From positions 1 through 64,000 of the forward strand of contig NZ_JAACFU010000009.1 in assembly GCF_029051725.1 (NCBI RefSeq): 64,000 bases of DNA, written 5' to 3'. The first letter of the stretch is position 1, and each line of letters opens with the position of its first letter. The position numbers and the translations under genes were made by a program. Positions 8,665-16,333 of this stretch are shown here, in pieces. The stretch comes from Bradyrhizobium sp. CSS354 (GTDB lineage: Bacteria; Pseudomonadota; Alphaproteobacteria; Rhizobiales; Xanthobacteraceae). The notes beneath the pieces were generated by a model. It saw only the letters and a program-made list of their open reading frames with translations. It ran no database searches and had not been told where the DNA came from.

Positions 8665-8898
8665 TTAAAGGGGAGAGTCCGTCGGCTTGACCGGGATATT
8701 CCAGGGCCTTTTGCCATTAGCATCACGATTCCACCACCGCTCTTTCGAACCAGCGGCCTCATCGATTTTATCCTTTGCGCGCGCGGCCTTAATCTGGTCT
8801 CGGATAGATGTGTCGGCCGGCGAAGTCTCGGGCGCTGGTATCTGAGCTGCGGCGGATGATGAGATGGCGAGTGATGCAACGATAAGAAAGATTTTCAT
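8665..8898 (-). CDS. Small secreted hypothetical protein
   Basis: A 77-residue product with a signal peptide (MKIFLIVASLAISSSAAAQ). The mature part of about 58 residues is hydrophilic and charged (SIRDQIKAARAKDKIDEAAG) and then Trp-rich and basic (ERWWNRDANGKRPW). It is on the same strand as, and 99 bases upstream of, the 8011-8565 gene, so the two may be co-transcribed. There is no cysteine and no recognised domain. Periplasmic location is inferred. Confidence 0.6.
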   Translation of the reverse strand: MKIFLIVASLAISSSAAAQIPAPETSPADTSIRDQIKAARAKDKIDEAAGSKERWWNRDANGKRPWNIPVKPTDSPL

Positions 8899-9334
8899 GA
8901 CTTACGTTAGCATTTTCCGGTCTGGCCGTCCGATTTAGTTCATTCCAATTCAGGAGTGACGTGGATGTTCAAAGAGCCATCTTGTGAGCGCCCCAAACAT
9001 CAGGCGTCGAAGGTGCGTCAGGCCAAACCCGGCCCTCCTTACCTGTTTCGCGGGACAGGCATAGAGAGCAGGTCTAAAGGAAATGTCGCCTACTTGTCTC
9101 AAGTCTCGGAAGGATTAGCGGTGATTCGGATTCCATTGCCGTTGCACCTCGGGAAATAGGGCATCGCCGGAGAGGTGCGTTTGGGCGGTTGAGGCTAAAC
9201 CGAACTGCCATCATCCCGTGCCATGACAGCGGCTTTAGCGAAAGGATCGTCATAAAGCTGGGGCGGTCAGGCCATACGTCGCCCGGGTGGCGCATGATGT
9301 TGGTCGAGACCGGGCCCAAGCCGATCCGCTTCGA
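8899..9334. other. Gene-poor stretch containing decayed coding sequence
   Basis: No convincing intact gene. The part from 9189 on is alignable with 19600-19740, where the matching sequence is the C-terminal part of the 19569-19925 frame. It is therefore probably the decayed 3' extension of the 9335-9535 gene. Confidence 0.4.
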
Positions 9335-9540
9335 TCAAGCTGCCCTATCAAGACACTCGGCGTCGAGATCTGCGATGACATCCTCGAAAGCAGAGATTGT
9401 CTGCTGGATGGCAGCAATCTTCTGAAGCTCATCGTCGCCGATCGGGCCGATGCGACTCTGAAGCGCCACCACCATCTCACGGCGCCGCTCTTTCAGCTGA
9501 ACAAGGGGCAAGCCATGGTCCGGTAGATATCTCATGAGTG
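9189..9540 (-). repeat. Diverged duplicated block, partner at 19600-19930
   Basis: The two segments align by eye over about 330 bases, best in the part covering GCGTCGAGATCTGCGATGAC, which is identical at 9361 and 19757. Both carry the same small gene on the minus strand. The copies have diverged by substitutions and indels, so the duplication is not recent. Confidence 0.7.
9335..9535 (-). CDS. Small hypothetical protein, helical
   Basis: A 66-residue protein with a good ribosome site (GTGAGGCACTC before ATG 9535). The sequence is MRYLPDHGLPLVQLKERRRE, then a hydrophilic helical region with DELQKIAAIQQTISAFEDVI and ADLDAEC. It has no signal or membrane segment. The second copy at 19569-19925 has the same start and the same C-terminal helix but a scrambled middle, and continues about 50 residues further, so this copy may have lost its 3' part to a frameshift near 9340. 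Function unknown; the family appears to be rhizobial but I cannot confirm this here. Confidence 0.6.
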   Translation of the reverse strand: MRYLPDHGLPLVQLKERRREMVVALQSRIGPIGDDELQKIAAIQQTISAFEDVIADLDAECLDRAA

Positions 9541-9646
9541 CCTCACGGGTGAACGCTCAATCAACATACCGGAGACAGCTGAAAGGTGGTTCAACTTCCA
9601 TCGAACTTTATCGGTCTGATTCACTCGCCTCGGGAGTGCTCTCCGC

Positions 9647-9856
9647 TCAGTCGACGAAGCCTCTTGCAACAGAAACGCGATGAGCTCTCATCTTTGTAGA
9701 GGAGGATTCGCATCTGCCGCGCTCGCGCCGAATAGCGCTAACCCGTCGGCCTAAGATCCGTGCCGCGCGTAGGGCGCTCACCTGTTCCTTGGCCAAACTA
9801 AAGAGCAAAGCCACCTCCTCGGGAGTCCAATCGCCTGGTTGTGCTTTAAGGCCCAT
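9647..9856 (-). CDS. Putative small DNA-binding protein, SANT/Myb-like
   Basis: A 69-residue frame from ATG 9856. Residues 8-45 (GDWTPEEVALLFSLAKEQVS, then ALRAARILGRRVSAIRRE) follow the pattern W-T-x-E-E-x-x-x-L, a helix, then a recognition-like helix ending in A-I-R-R. This resembles the short SANT/Myb-type or GcrA-like helix-turn-helix modules. The 14114-14323 product shows the same W-T-P-E pattern. The C-terminal 20 residues look random and may follow a frameshift. The ribosome site is weak. DNA binding is inferred from the pattern only. Confidence 0.4.
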   Translation of the reverse strand: MGLKAQPGDWTPEEVALLFSLAKEQVSALRAARILGRRVSAIRRERGRCESSSTKMRAHRVSVARGFVD

Positions 9857-10340
9857 GCGCGTCCATACCCAGGGGTGCCCAACCGAAGATAATTCATTAT
9901 TAACGGCTGCTAATCATCACATAGCGCCATGGTCAAAACCGGGCTGCAAGCTTCCCTCAGGGAAGCTGCCGCTCCGGTGAGCGGGTTATTGGCGCTGGAA
10001 TAAGTAAGCATCGCTCTCTTCAAGGGACTGATCCAGTTGCGTCGCGCTGAAGGTTGTTCGTCACGCAGCTATGGCAAATGATCAGCTTTGCAGTTAGTCT
10101 GCGATCGTTTTCGGCCTCAATGGCGTCATCACATTCCCGTCGCACGCCATCCGTCGGGCGCTCGATTGTTCGCCGTTGCCTTGCTGGTCGGCTGTGCTGC
10201 AAGGCCGATACCCCATAAAGGCCCTCTGGCTTGCTCTTGCACACCGGGCTTCAGCTCGCGCGGAGAGCAGGCGCATTCCTTTAAGGTTGATCAGTGAGGT
10301 TAATTGCAACGAGCATTTGTCCCTCTGTGCAGAGAACGAT
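9857..10340. other. Intergenic stretch, no gene seen
   Basis: About 480 bases with overlapping short frames on both strands, none with a ribosome site or recognisable product. Composition is mixed, with an AT-richer patch near 9890-9930. Confidence 0.35.
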
Positions 10341-10529
10341 ATGTCCTTCTCTCCAAGGCAGGGACAAATGCTTGATAGGACCGAGGCCATCGCGCGAACT
10401 GACCGGCGCCAGGCCAGCGATTACTTAGTTCCGATACTCTTCTTCGGCCTCGCCGGCTTGGCGATGATCGCGTGGATCTCTGCAATCGGATGGATGAGCT
10501 GGTGCTTCACCCTCTGGCTGCTGCTTTGA
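10341..10529 (+). CDS. Small membrane protein, paralogue of the 13562-13738 product
   Basis: I start at ATG 10341, giving 62 residues; a second ATG lies nine codons further in (MLDRTEAIARTDRRQASDY). The N-terminal third is hydrophilic and charged. The rest is one or two membrane helices: LVPILFFGLAGLAMIAWISA, then IGWMSWCFTLWLLL at the C-terminus. The order DRT, basic region, D-x-x-x-P, F-G-x-x-A-x-x-A-x-I-x-W-x-x-A-I-G is shared with the minus-strand gene at 13562-13738. The next gene starts 18 bases downstream and could be co-transcribed. The ribosome site is weak (AGAGAAC). Function unknown. Confidence 0.5.
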   Translation: MSFSPRQGQMLDRTEAIARTDRRQASDYLVPILFFGLAGLAMIAWISAIGWMSWCFTLWLLL

Positions 10530-10547
10530 AAACGACGTTGATTGCAC

Positions 10548-10757
10548 ATGGACTATTTCCGCAGCCTGTCGGACTACTTCCTCATCCAAATGTATGAAAA
10601 CATTCTGCGCGAACTACACGTCGATCTATCGCGCGGTACGCGCCTGGTTGGCGATGCCGAGCAACGCGCTGATCAGCTTCGTCGGGAGATCGACCGACGG
10701 GGTCTTTTCTGCAAGCCGATCGAGTGGCCAGTCCTGAAAGATGGCTTGACCTGCTGA
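10548..10757 (+). CDS. Small hypothetical protein
   Basis: A 69-residue protein starting MDYFRSLSDYFLIQMYENIL, followed by a helical region rich in Arg/Glu/Asp (AEQRADQLRREIDRRGL) and a short C-terminal FCKPIEWPVL. ATG 10548 is preferred; a TTG two codons upstream is possible. It follows the small membrane protein gene by 18 bases. It looks like a soluble two-helix protein with amphipathic repeats. No known domain. Confidence 0.5.
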   Translation: MDYFRSLSDYFLIQMYENILRELHVDLSRGTRLVGDAEQRADQLRREIDRRGLFCKPIEWPVLKDGLTC

Positions 10758-11216
10758 AAGTGAACTGCACCTGACCATATCAAACGGCTGGGATCGCTAG
10801 AGCGGGACTCTAGGCCTAGCTGGGCGCGACGGTCCGTCTGGAGCCGTCATTGTTTGAGCGGGCGCACAGGGTAAGCGACGTGGCCAACCGCCCTCTCCAT
10901 GTTTGGAGCGGATAAAATGCGGTCCGCAGACTAGCTTCCTGCCATCAAATCAGCCGGTTGTTTTTGATCGCGCGAATGCCCGGCGGCGCTTTGCGTTGCA
11001 ACCCCCCAATCTGCCTTCGTGGTCCGATGTCTGACTCAACGTGGGAGAGACTGCCCCCCGTTTCGCCGCGCCAGGCCATGTTTTGGTTGACCGGGCTGCC
11101 CGATATGTCCAGAGAAGGGTGGTCTCCCGGGATTAACTTGATCGGGGTTTTTAGAGAGGGCGATCGCAGGGTCTAACTGCCGCCAGGAACTCGGAATAGG
11201 AACAGGGCATTTCGAC
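10758..11216. other. Intergenic region upstream of gmd
   Basis: About 460 bases. It should contain the promoter for the gmd-fcl operon. Several short plus-strand frames exist, but none has a ribosome site or plausible product. No operator was recognised. Confidence 0.35.
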
Positions 11217-12287
11217 ATGAGTGAGCGGATCGCTCTCATCACCGGCGTGACCGGGCAGGATGGCGCCTATCTCGCTGAATACCTGCTGTCGCTCGGCTAC
11301 GTCGTGCACGGCATCAAGCGGCGTTCGTCCTCGTTCAACACCGCGCGGGTCGATCATCTCTACCAGGACCCTCATGTCGGTAACGTGCCGTTCCTGATGC
11401 ACTACGGCGACATGACGGACTCGAGCAATCTGATCCGCCTGGTGCAGCAGATCCGGCCGACCGAGATCTACAATCTCGCCGCCCAGAGCCACGTCGCCGT
11501 CAGCTTCGAGAGCCCGGAATACACGGCCAATGCCGACGGCATCGGCGTACTCCGCCTGCTGGAAGCAATCCGCATCCTCGGCATGGAGAAGGAGACGCGG
11601 TTCTACCAGGCGTCGACTTCGGAGCTCTACGGCCTGGTCCAGGAGATCCCGCAGAAGGAGACTACGCCGTTCTATCCGCGCTCGCCCTACGGCGTGGCAA
11701 AACTCTACGGCTACTGGATCACGGTGAACTACCGCGAAGCCTATGGCATGTTCGCGAGCAACGGCATCCTGTTCAATCACGAGAGCCCGATCCGCGGCGA
11801 GACGTTTGTGACCCGCAAGATCACGCGCGCTGTCGCCCGCATCGAGGTCGGGCTGGAGGAGACGCTCTATCTCGGCAATCTCGAAGCCAAGCGTGACTGG
11901 GGACACGCGCGCGACTACGTCGAGGGCATGCACAAGATCCTGCAAGCCGACAAGCCCGACGATTTCGTGCTCGCCACCGGCGAGATGCACTCGGTGCGCG
12001 AGATGGTCGAGCTATCGTTCGCGCAAGTTGGCCGCCGCATCGCATGGCGCGGGGCAGGCGTCGAGGAGACCGGCGTGGACGAGACGAGCGGCAAGACGGT
12101 GGTGAAGATCGATCCGACCTATTTCCGCCCCACCGAGGTCGATCTCCTGGTCGGCGACGCCAGCAAGGCGCGCAAGGTGCTCGGCTGGACGCCGAAGCGG
12201 AGCTTTGCAGAGCTCGTCGCGGAGATGATGGCGAGCGATCTGGCGGTAGCAAAACGGGACGCGACGAGTGGCAAACGCTCCGTTTGA
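11217..12287 (+). CDS. gmd: GDP-mannose 4,6-dehydratase
   Basis: Converts GDP-D-mannose to GDP-4-keto-6-deoxy-D-mannose, the first step to GDP-L-fucose or GDP-D-rhamnose, in the cytoplasm. The 356-residue length is typical. The N-terminus MSERIALITGVTGQDGAYLA is the NAD(P)-binding G-x-x-G-x-x-G motif of this extended short-chain dehydrogenase family. SPYGVAKLYGYW holds the Y-x3-K catalytic pair, and SSSFNTARVDHLY and NHESPIRGETFVTRKI are signatures of Gmd. The fcl gene overlaps its 3' end by 20 bases, so the pair is translationally coupled and the product is channelled to GDP-fucose. Reading frame intact. Confidence 0.95.
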   Translation: MSERIALITGVTGQDGAYLAEYLLSLGYVVHGIKRRSSSFNTARVDHLYQDPHVGNVPFLMHYGDMTDSSNLIRLVQQIRPTEIYNLAAQSHVAVSFESPEYTANADGIGVLRLLEAIRILGMEKETRFYQASTSELYGLVQEIPQKETTPFYPRSPYGVAKLYGYWITVNYREAYGMFASNGILFNHESPIRGETFVTRKITRAVARIEVGLEETLYLGNLEAKRDWGHARDYVEGMHKILQADKPDDFVLATGEMHSVREMVELSFAQVGRRIAWRGAGVEETGVDETSGKTVVKIDPTYFRPTEVDLLVGDASKARKVLGWTPKRSFAELVAEMMASDLAVAKRDATSGKRSV

Positions 12288-13209
12288 GCTGACAGGCAAG
12301 AGTGTCTACGTAGCCGGCCATCGCGGCATGGTCGGCAGCGCGCTTGCGCGCCGGCTGACGCGGGAGGACGTCAAGCTCGTCACCGTGGACCGGCGCGAGG
12401 TTGATCTGAGCAACCAGGCCGCGGTGTTCGACTGGTTCGCGAGGACGCGGCCGCAGGTGATCTTCCTCGCCGCGGCAAAGGTCGGCGGCATCGTCGCCAA
12501 CAACACGCTGCGCGCCGAGTTCATCTACGACAACATCGCGATCGCGGCGAACGTGATCCAGGCCGCGCATCGGAACGGCGCCGAGAAGCTGATGTTCTTG
12601 GGGTCGTCCTGCATCTACCCGAAGCTGGCGGCGCAGCCGTTGCGCGAAGATTCCGTGCTGACCGGCCCGCTCGAGCCGACCAACGAGCCCTATGCAATTG
12701 CAAAAATCGCCGGCATTAAGATGGCGGAGGCCTATCGCAGCCAGTATGGCAGCGACTTCATCAGCGTAATGCCGACCAATCTCTACGGCCCCGGCGACAA
12801 TTATCACCCCGAAATGAGCCACGTGGTCGCGGCGCTGATCCGCCGCTTCCACGAGGCCAAGATGTCGGGCGCGAAGAGTGTCATTGTGTGGGGCACCGGC
12901 ACGCCGCGGCGCGAGTTCCTTTATGTCGACGACATGGCCGATGCCTGCGTGCATCTGATGAAGACCTATTCGAGTGCCGAGCTGGTCAATATCGGCACGG
13001 GCGAGGACATTACCATCGCCGACTTCGCGCGAATCGTCGCCGAAACCGTCGGTTACGGCGGCGAGATCAGTTTCGACAGCTCGCGGCCCGACGGCACGCC
13101 GCGCAAGCTGCTTGACGTCAGCCGGCTCGAAGGGCTCGGCTGGCGCGCGACGACCTCACTTGATGATGGCTTGAAGCGCGCATATGCCGCTTACCTGTCG
13201 AATTTGTAG
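12268..13209 (+). CDS. fcl: GDP-L-fucose synthase
   Basis: Epimerises and reduces GDP-4-keto-6-deoxymannose to GDP-L-fucose with NADPH. It has 313 residues from GTG 12268, which lies inside the gmd 3' end. The nucleotide-binding motif is GHRGMVGSALARRL, the SSCIYPK segment matches the family active-site serine region, YAIAKIAGIKM has the Y-x3-K pair, and MPTNLYGPGDNYHPE is a family signature. Gene order gmd-fcl is typical of bacterial fucose or capsule clusters. With the guanylyltransferase at 16334 it forms most of a GDP-fucose route from mannose-1-phosphate. The frame is intact. Confidence 0.95.
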   Translation: MANAPFELTGKSVYVAGHRGMVGSALARRLTREDVKLVTVDRREVDLSNQAAVFDWFARTRPQVIFLAAAKVGGIVANNTLRAEFIYDNIAIAANVIQAAHRNGAEKLMFLGSSCIYPKLAAQPLREDSVLTGPLEPTNEPYAIAKIAGIKMAEAYRSQYGSDFISVMPTNLYGPGDNYHPEMSHVVAALIRRFHEAKMSGAKSVIVWGTGTPRREFLYVDDMADACVHLMKTYSSAELVNIGTGEDITIADFARIVAETVGYGGEISFDSSRPDGTPRKLLDVSRLEGLGWRATTSLDDGLKRAYAAYLSNL

Positions 13210-13230
13210 GCTCCAGGGAGCGGCCAAGGC

Positions 13231-13340
13231 CTATTCGTCCCGGCTCGTGCCGCCCGCGGTCTTCTCTGCGGCATCAGTGATGCGGCTATGCGATTTGGCG
13301 TCAATGCGCTCGGACAGTTCCAGCGAGCGACGGCGATCCG
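13231..13340 (-). pseudogene. Fragment of a VanZ-like gene
   Basis: The minus-strand reading LELSERIDAKSHSRITDAAE followed by KTAGG lines up with LELLQHLTPDRHGHIADAGE and KIAGG in the intact VanZ-like gene at 20471-20818. The DNA of 13250-13330 can be aligned with 20529-20610 at roughly three bases in four. The sequence upstream on the minus strand is no longer recognisable and no membrane helices remain. It is a relic of a second copy. Confidence 0.6.
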
Positions 13341-13561
13341 TCGGTGAGAACACTCGCGCCGTGAGCATGATAATCTTTAGATCGTCTTGCGGGGACCAAC
13401 GGTCGGGGGACTTGTCCGTGCCTCCGCGCGCCACTTCTGCAAGCCCACAAGGCATGTGCGTGTCAGTGCATCAGCTAACCCCACGGAGAATGACCGTGTA
13501 TACCCCCAAAACAACGTGATCGGATGAACCTGCGATTCGCAGATGCTATCCACCATGCTAA

Positions 13562-13738
13562 TCAAGAATGCAGGCGACCAGGAAGCGAACTGGGTGCCAA
13601 GCAATCCACCCCGATCGCCCCCAACCAAACAATCGTAGCCAGGGCGGCTACAGCACCGAAGGCGAGGGGAAAGACCAGATCGAACAGCCTGCGCGGCTCG
13701 TGGGTATCTGCGGTTTGATCCGCGGTTCTATCTGACAT
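13562..13738 (-). CDS. 58-residue small membrane protein
   Basis: The frame from ATG 13738 to TGA 13562 has a strong ribosome site (CCAGAGGAAATCCGA before the start). The N-terminal 17 residues are hydrophilic (MSDRTADQTADTHEPRR), then one membrane helix LFDLVFPLAFGAVAALATIV continues WLGAIG, and a short tail DCLAPSSLPG follows. It shares DRT, the F-G-x-x-A-x-x-A-x-I-x-W helix and A-I-G with the 10341-10529 product, so the two are paralogues. It lies convergently downstream of fcl, beyond the VanZ relic. Function unknown, but translation is well supported. Confidence 0.65.
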   Translation of the reverse strand: MSDRTADQTADTHEPRRLFDLVFPLAFGAVAALATIVWLGAIGVDCLAPSSLPGRLHS

Positions 13739-14113
13739 TCGGATTTCCTCTGGTCCAGGTCATACCGAATTTCCCTGTTTAACGAAGCTTTGCTGAGGTT
13801 AACCTGACCAGTAAACCTTAACAGCCACGCCCCTTCTCAAGGGATTTGGCGGTGCACAACAAGATTCTCTGGCAAGTTCGGCGAATCATCACCAATTTGG
13901 CACGTGACTAACGCACGGATGCAGCATGGGCGATGCGCTGCTGATCAGCTTGGCATTGTGGGGCATGACCGTCTGCGCGGCGGTAAAGTTGGTTGCGCTG
14001 ATGGTGTAACGTTTTGCCGAAGGCGAGGCGAACGTTGGCATCTCACTTCCAGATCGTCCATCGGATCGCTGCGACAACTGCCGGCCGAATTCACCTTACT
14101 AGTCATCAGTCGC

Positions 14114-14323
14114 TCAGCTTTTAGGGCGTGTTTGTGCAGGGGCGTTTCTGGCGCGACCGAACATCAGCCCCAGCAGGTTGGCGCGATTGCGAATTGCCTT
14201 CTGTGTTCGATCCAGGGCTGCCGCAACTTCGTTGGCTCGGTAGCCGCGACCGATCATTTCGCGCAACTGCCGCTCGTCTTCAGGGGTCCAAAGCTTTATG
14301 ATCGGATAGCGGTCATTGCTCAT
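14114..14323 (-). CDS. Small putative DNA-binding protein, SANT/Myb-like
   Basis: A 69-residue protein from ATG 14323, chosen because CAGGAAGCTCGGG (AGGAAG, seven bases away) precedes it; the frame is open further upstream. After MSNDRYPIIK comes LWTPEDERQLREMIGRGYRA, then NEVAAALDRTQKAIRNRANL and LGL. This is the W-T-x-E-x-x-x-x-L helix, the G-x-x-x-x-x-V/I-A-x-x-L-x-R-T helix and the A-I-x-x-R recognition helix of small SANT/Myb-like or GcrA-like DNA-binding proteins. The tail is basic (FGRARNAPAQTRPKS). A regulatory role is inferred. A related, less complete protein lies at 9647-9856. Confidence 0.6.
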   Translation of the reverse strand: MSNDRYPIIKLWTPEDERQLREMIGRGYRANEVAAALDRTQKAIRNRANLLGLMFGRARNAPAQTRPKS

Positions 14324-15292
14324 CCCGAGCTTCCTGCTGTTCTCCATCAAATTGCTAGGAGCGATACTAGTTCCCAGACAGCTACTTTCTTCAAGAGACG
14401 GCGGGCCACCTCGCAGGATGGCGGACTCAAAATTGAGCGGGCTTGATGTCGAATGCCCCGTTGCGATCCAATCTGCATTCCAAGCGAACGACGATGCCAA
14501 GGATGTCGTCGAACCCCATGCGATGCTCGATGTGCTTCACACGAAGATAGCTCCATCGGGCACCCCGAGGACGCATTCAAGTGGACTACCCTGAGCGGTC
14601 GTGGCGCTCCGACCGACAAAGTTGCACGTCTCCTCAGCACGCGCTGACGCCCGGCGATCCAAGATCGCGAGCAACTATTGCAACAGCAGCTTCAGCCTAA
14701 GCGGTGAATGACTCGATGCCGGCTTCCCTAGGTCGAGCTGCCTCCCGCAGGTTTATCGATTTTCAAAGCTCCTGGCACCCCCATCGAGGTTGGTGCCTGC
14801 TGCTTGATATCCCCTATCAGGCGTGTTCATTGCCTCGGTTCTTTTTACCTGTTAGCTATCTCGAAGTTTCTGGTATGTTCCGTGCGCCAGCGACGTCACT
14901 CCCGGTTTTGCGGAGCTTTTCAGGTCTTTCGACTTGGAGACGCCCCCAACTGTGTGCCATGCTTTCACTGTTTATTCCCCGTTTTAAGGGCACCGCCCCG
15001 ATGCAACATCGGGTGAAATGTTGAGCTTGATCGGACCGAGGTAGGAGCATGATCGGAGGCTATGGATGGGTAAGATCTTCACTGCTTGCGCAATGGCGGC
15101 CATCTGTCCGCCTTCAGTCTAGGGCAAGCGGTGTACTCGGTCTTGCCGGTCTCGATCTGGCGCTCACGATAGCCAACACGGGCAAAGCGGCATTCCCAAT
15201 TCGTTGGCGGCCATTCCGCCTTCAATTGGCCGCTCAAGTGGGTGTTCTGTCTCTCATGTCCTGCTCTGGCATGGCTTCGCGGAATGAACAAA
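14324..15292. other. Gene-poor stretch before the epimerase gene
   Basis: About 970 bases with no supportable gene. Overlapping short frames on both strands lack ribosome sites and recognisable products. It probably contains decayed sequence and, at its 3' end, the promoter of the downstream UDP-glucuronate epimerase operon. Confidence 0.4.
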
Positions 15293-16309
15293 ATGACAAC
15301 TTCACCGCCCGTGGTGGTTACCGGCGCTGCCGGCTTCATCGGCAAGCATGTCTGTGAGCGCTTGCTTGCGCGCGGCGAACGAGTTGTCGGCGTCGACGCA
15401 GTAACTCCTTACTATGATCCGGCGCTAAAACGCGCTCGCCTCGAGACGCTCAAGCATGATGCCTTCACATTCCACGAGATCGACCTTGCAGACTTCGCTG
15501 CGGTGATGCGTGTGTTCGACGAGGTCTCGCCCGACCGCGTGGTGCACCTTGCGGCGCAGCCCGGCGTGCGCGCCTCGATCGACGATCCCATCACCAGCAT
15601 CCGCGCCAATTGTGATGGCTTCGTCACCGTGCTCGAAGCGGGCCGACGCCACGGTTTGGCGCATCTCGTCTACGCTTCGTCGAGCTCCGTGTATGGCGCC
15701 AATCGCACCTTGCCGTATTCGACCGAGCATTCGGTCAATCATCCGGTCAGCCTCTATGCCGCGAGCAAGAAGGCCAATGAGCTGATGGCGCACACGTTCG
15801 CACATGTTCACAAGCTGCCGGTGACCGGTCTTCGCTTCTTCACTGTCTATGGTCCATGGGGTCGGCCCGACATGGCCGCCTGGCTCTTCACGCACGCGAT
15901 CTTTGCGGGTGAGCCGATCAAGCTTTTCAATGATGGAAATATGTGGCGCGATTTCACCTATGTCGACGACATCGTCGAGGGCGTGATCCGCACCCTCGAT
16001 CGCCCCGCGACGCCGAATCCCGCGTGGAACGCCGAGCAGCCGGAAAACTCGTCGAGCTATGCACCGTATCGCGTCTACAACATCGGCAACAACCGCTCGG
16101 TCAATTTGATCGAGTTCGTCGAGACACTGGAGAAGATCATCGGCAAGCCCGCGATCCGTACGCTTTTGCCGATGCAGGCTGGCGACGTCCTCGAGACGCG
16201 CGCCGACATTTCGGCCCTGCAACGCGACGTCGGCTTCACCCCCTCGACGCCACTGGCGGATGGCCTGGGCCGCTTTGTCGAATGGTATCGAAATTATCAC
16301 CGCGTATAA
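15293..16309 (+). CDS. NAD-dependent UDP-glucuronate 4-epimerase-like protein
   Basis: An extended short-chain dehydrogenase that by family resemblance interconverts UDP-glucuronate and UDP-galacturonate. The start is ATG 15293 (ATG 15284 three codons upstream is equally possible), 338 residues. It has the nucleotide-binding motif VVTGAAGFIGKHV, the substrate motif YASSSSVYGAN, the catalytic SLYAASKKANE and the signature LRFFTVYGPWGRPDMA, all shared with LpsL/CapI-type UDP-glucuronate epimerases. The GTG of the guanylyltransferase gene follows 24 bases after its stop, so the genes are probably one operon. With the UDP-glucose dehydrogenase at 17977 it would feed uronic acid units into a surface polysaccharide. 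Confidence 0.85.
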   Translation: MTTSPPVVVTGAAGFIGKHVCERLLARGERVVGVDAVTPYYDPALKRARLETLKHDAFTFHEIDLADFAAVMRVFDEVSPDRVVHLAAQPGVRASIDDPITSIRANCDGFVTVLEAGRRHGLAHLVYASSSSVYGANRTLPYSTEHSVNHPVSLYAASKKANELMAHTFAHVHKLPVTGLRFFTVYGPWGRPDMAAWLFTHAIFAGEPIKLFNDGNMWRDFTYVDDIVEGVIRTLDRPATPNPAWNAEQPENSSSYAPYRVYNIGNNRSVNLIEFVETLEKIIGKPAIRTLLPMQAGDVLETRADISALQRDVGFTPSTPLADGLGRFVEWYRNYHRV

Positions 16310-16333
16310 ATCCCTCTATAGAGTAGCTCACAC

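Noticed and set aside
13889..14077. Short minus-strand frame of 62 residues
   Set aside because: No ribosome site, Ser/Thr-rich random composition and no relation to neighbours.
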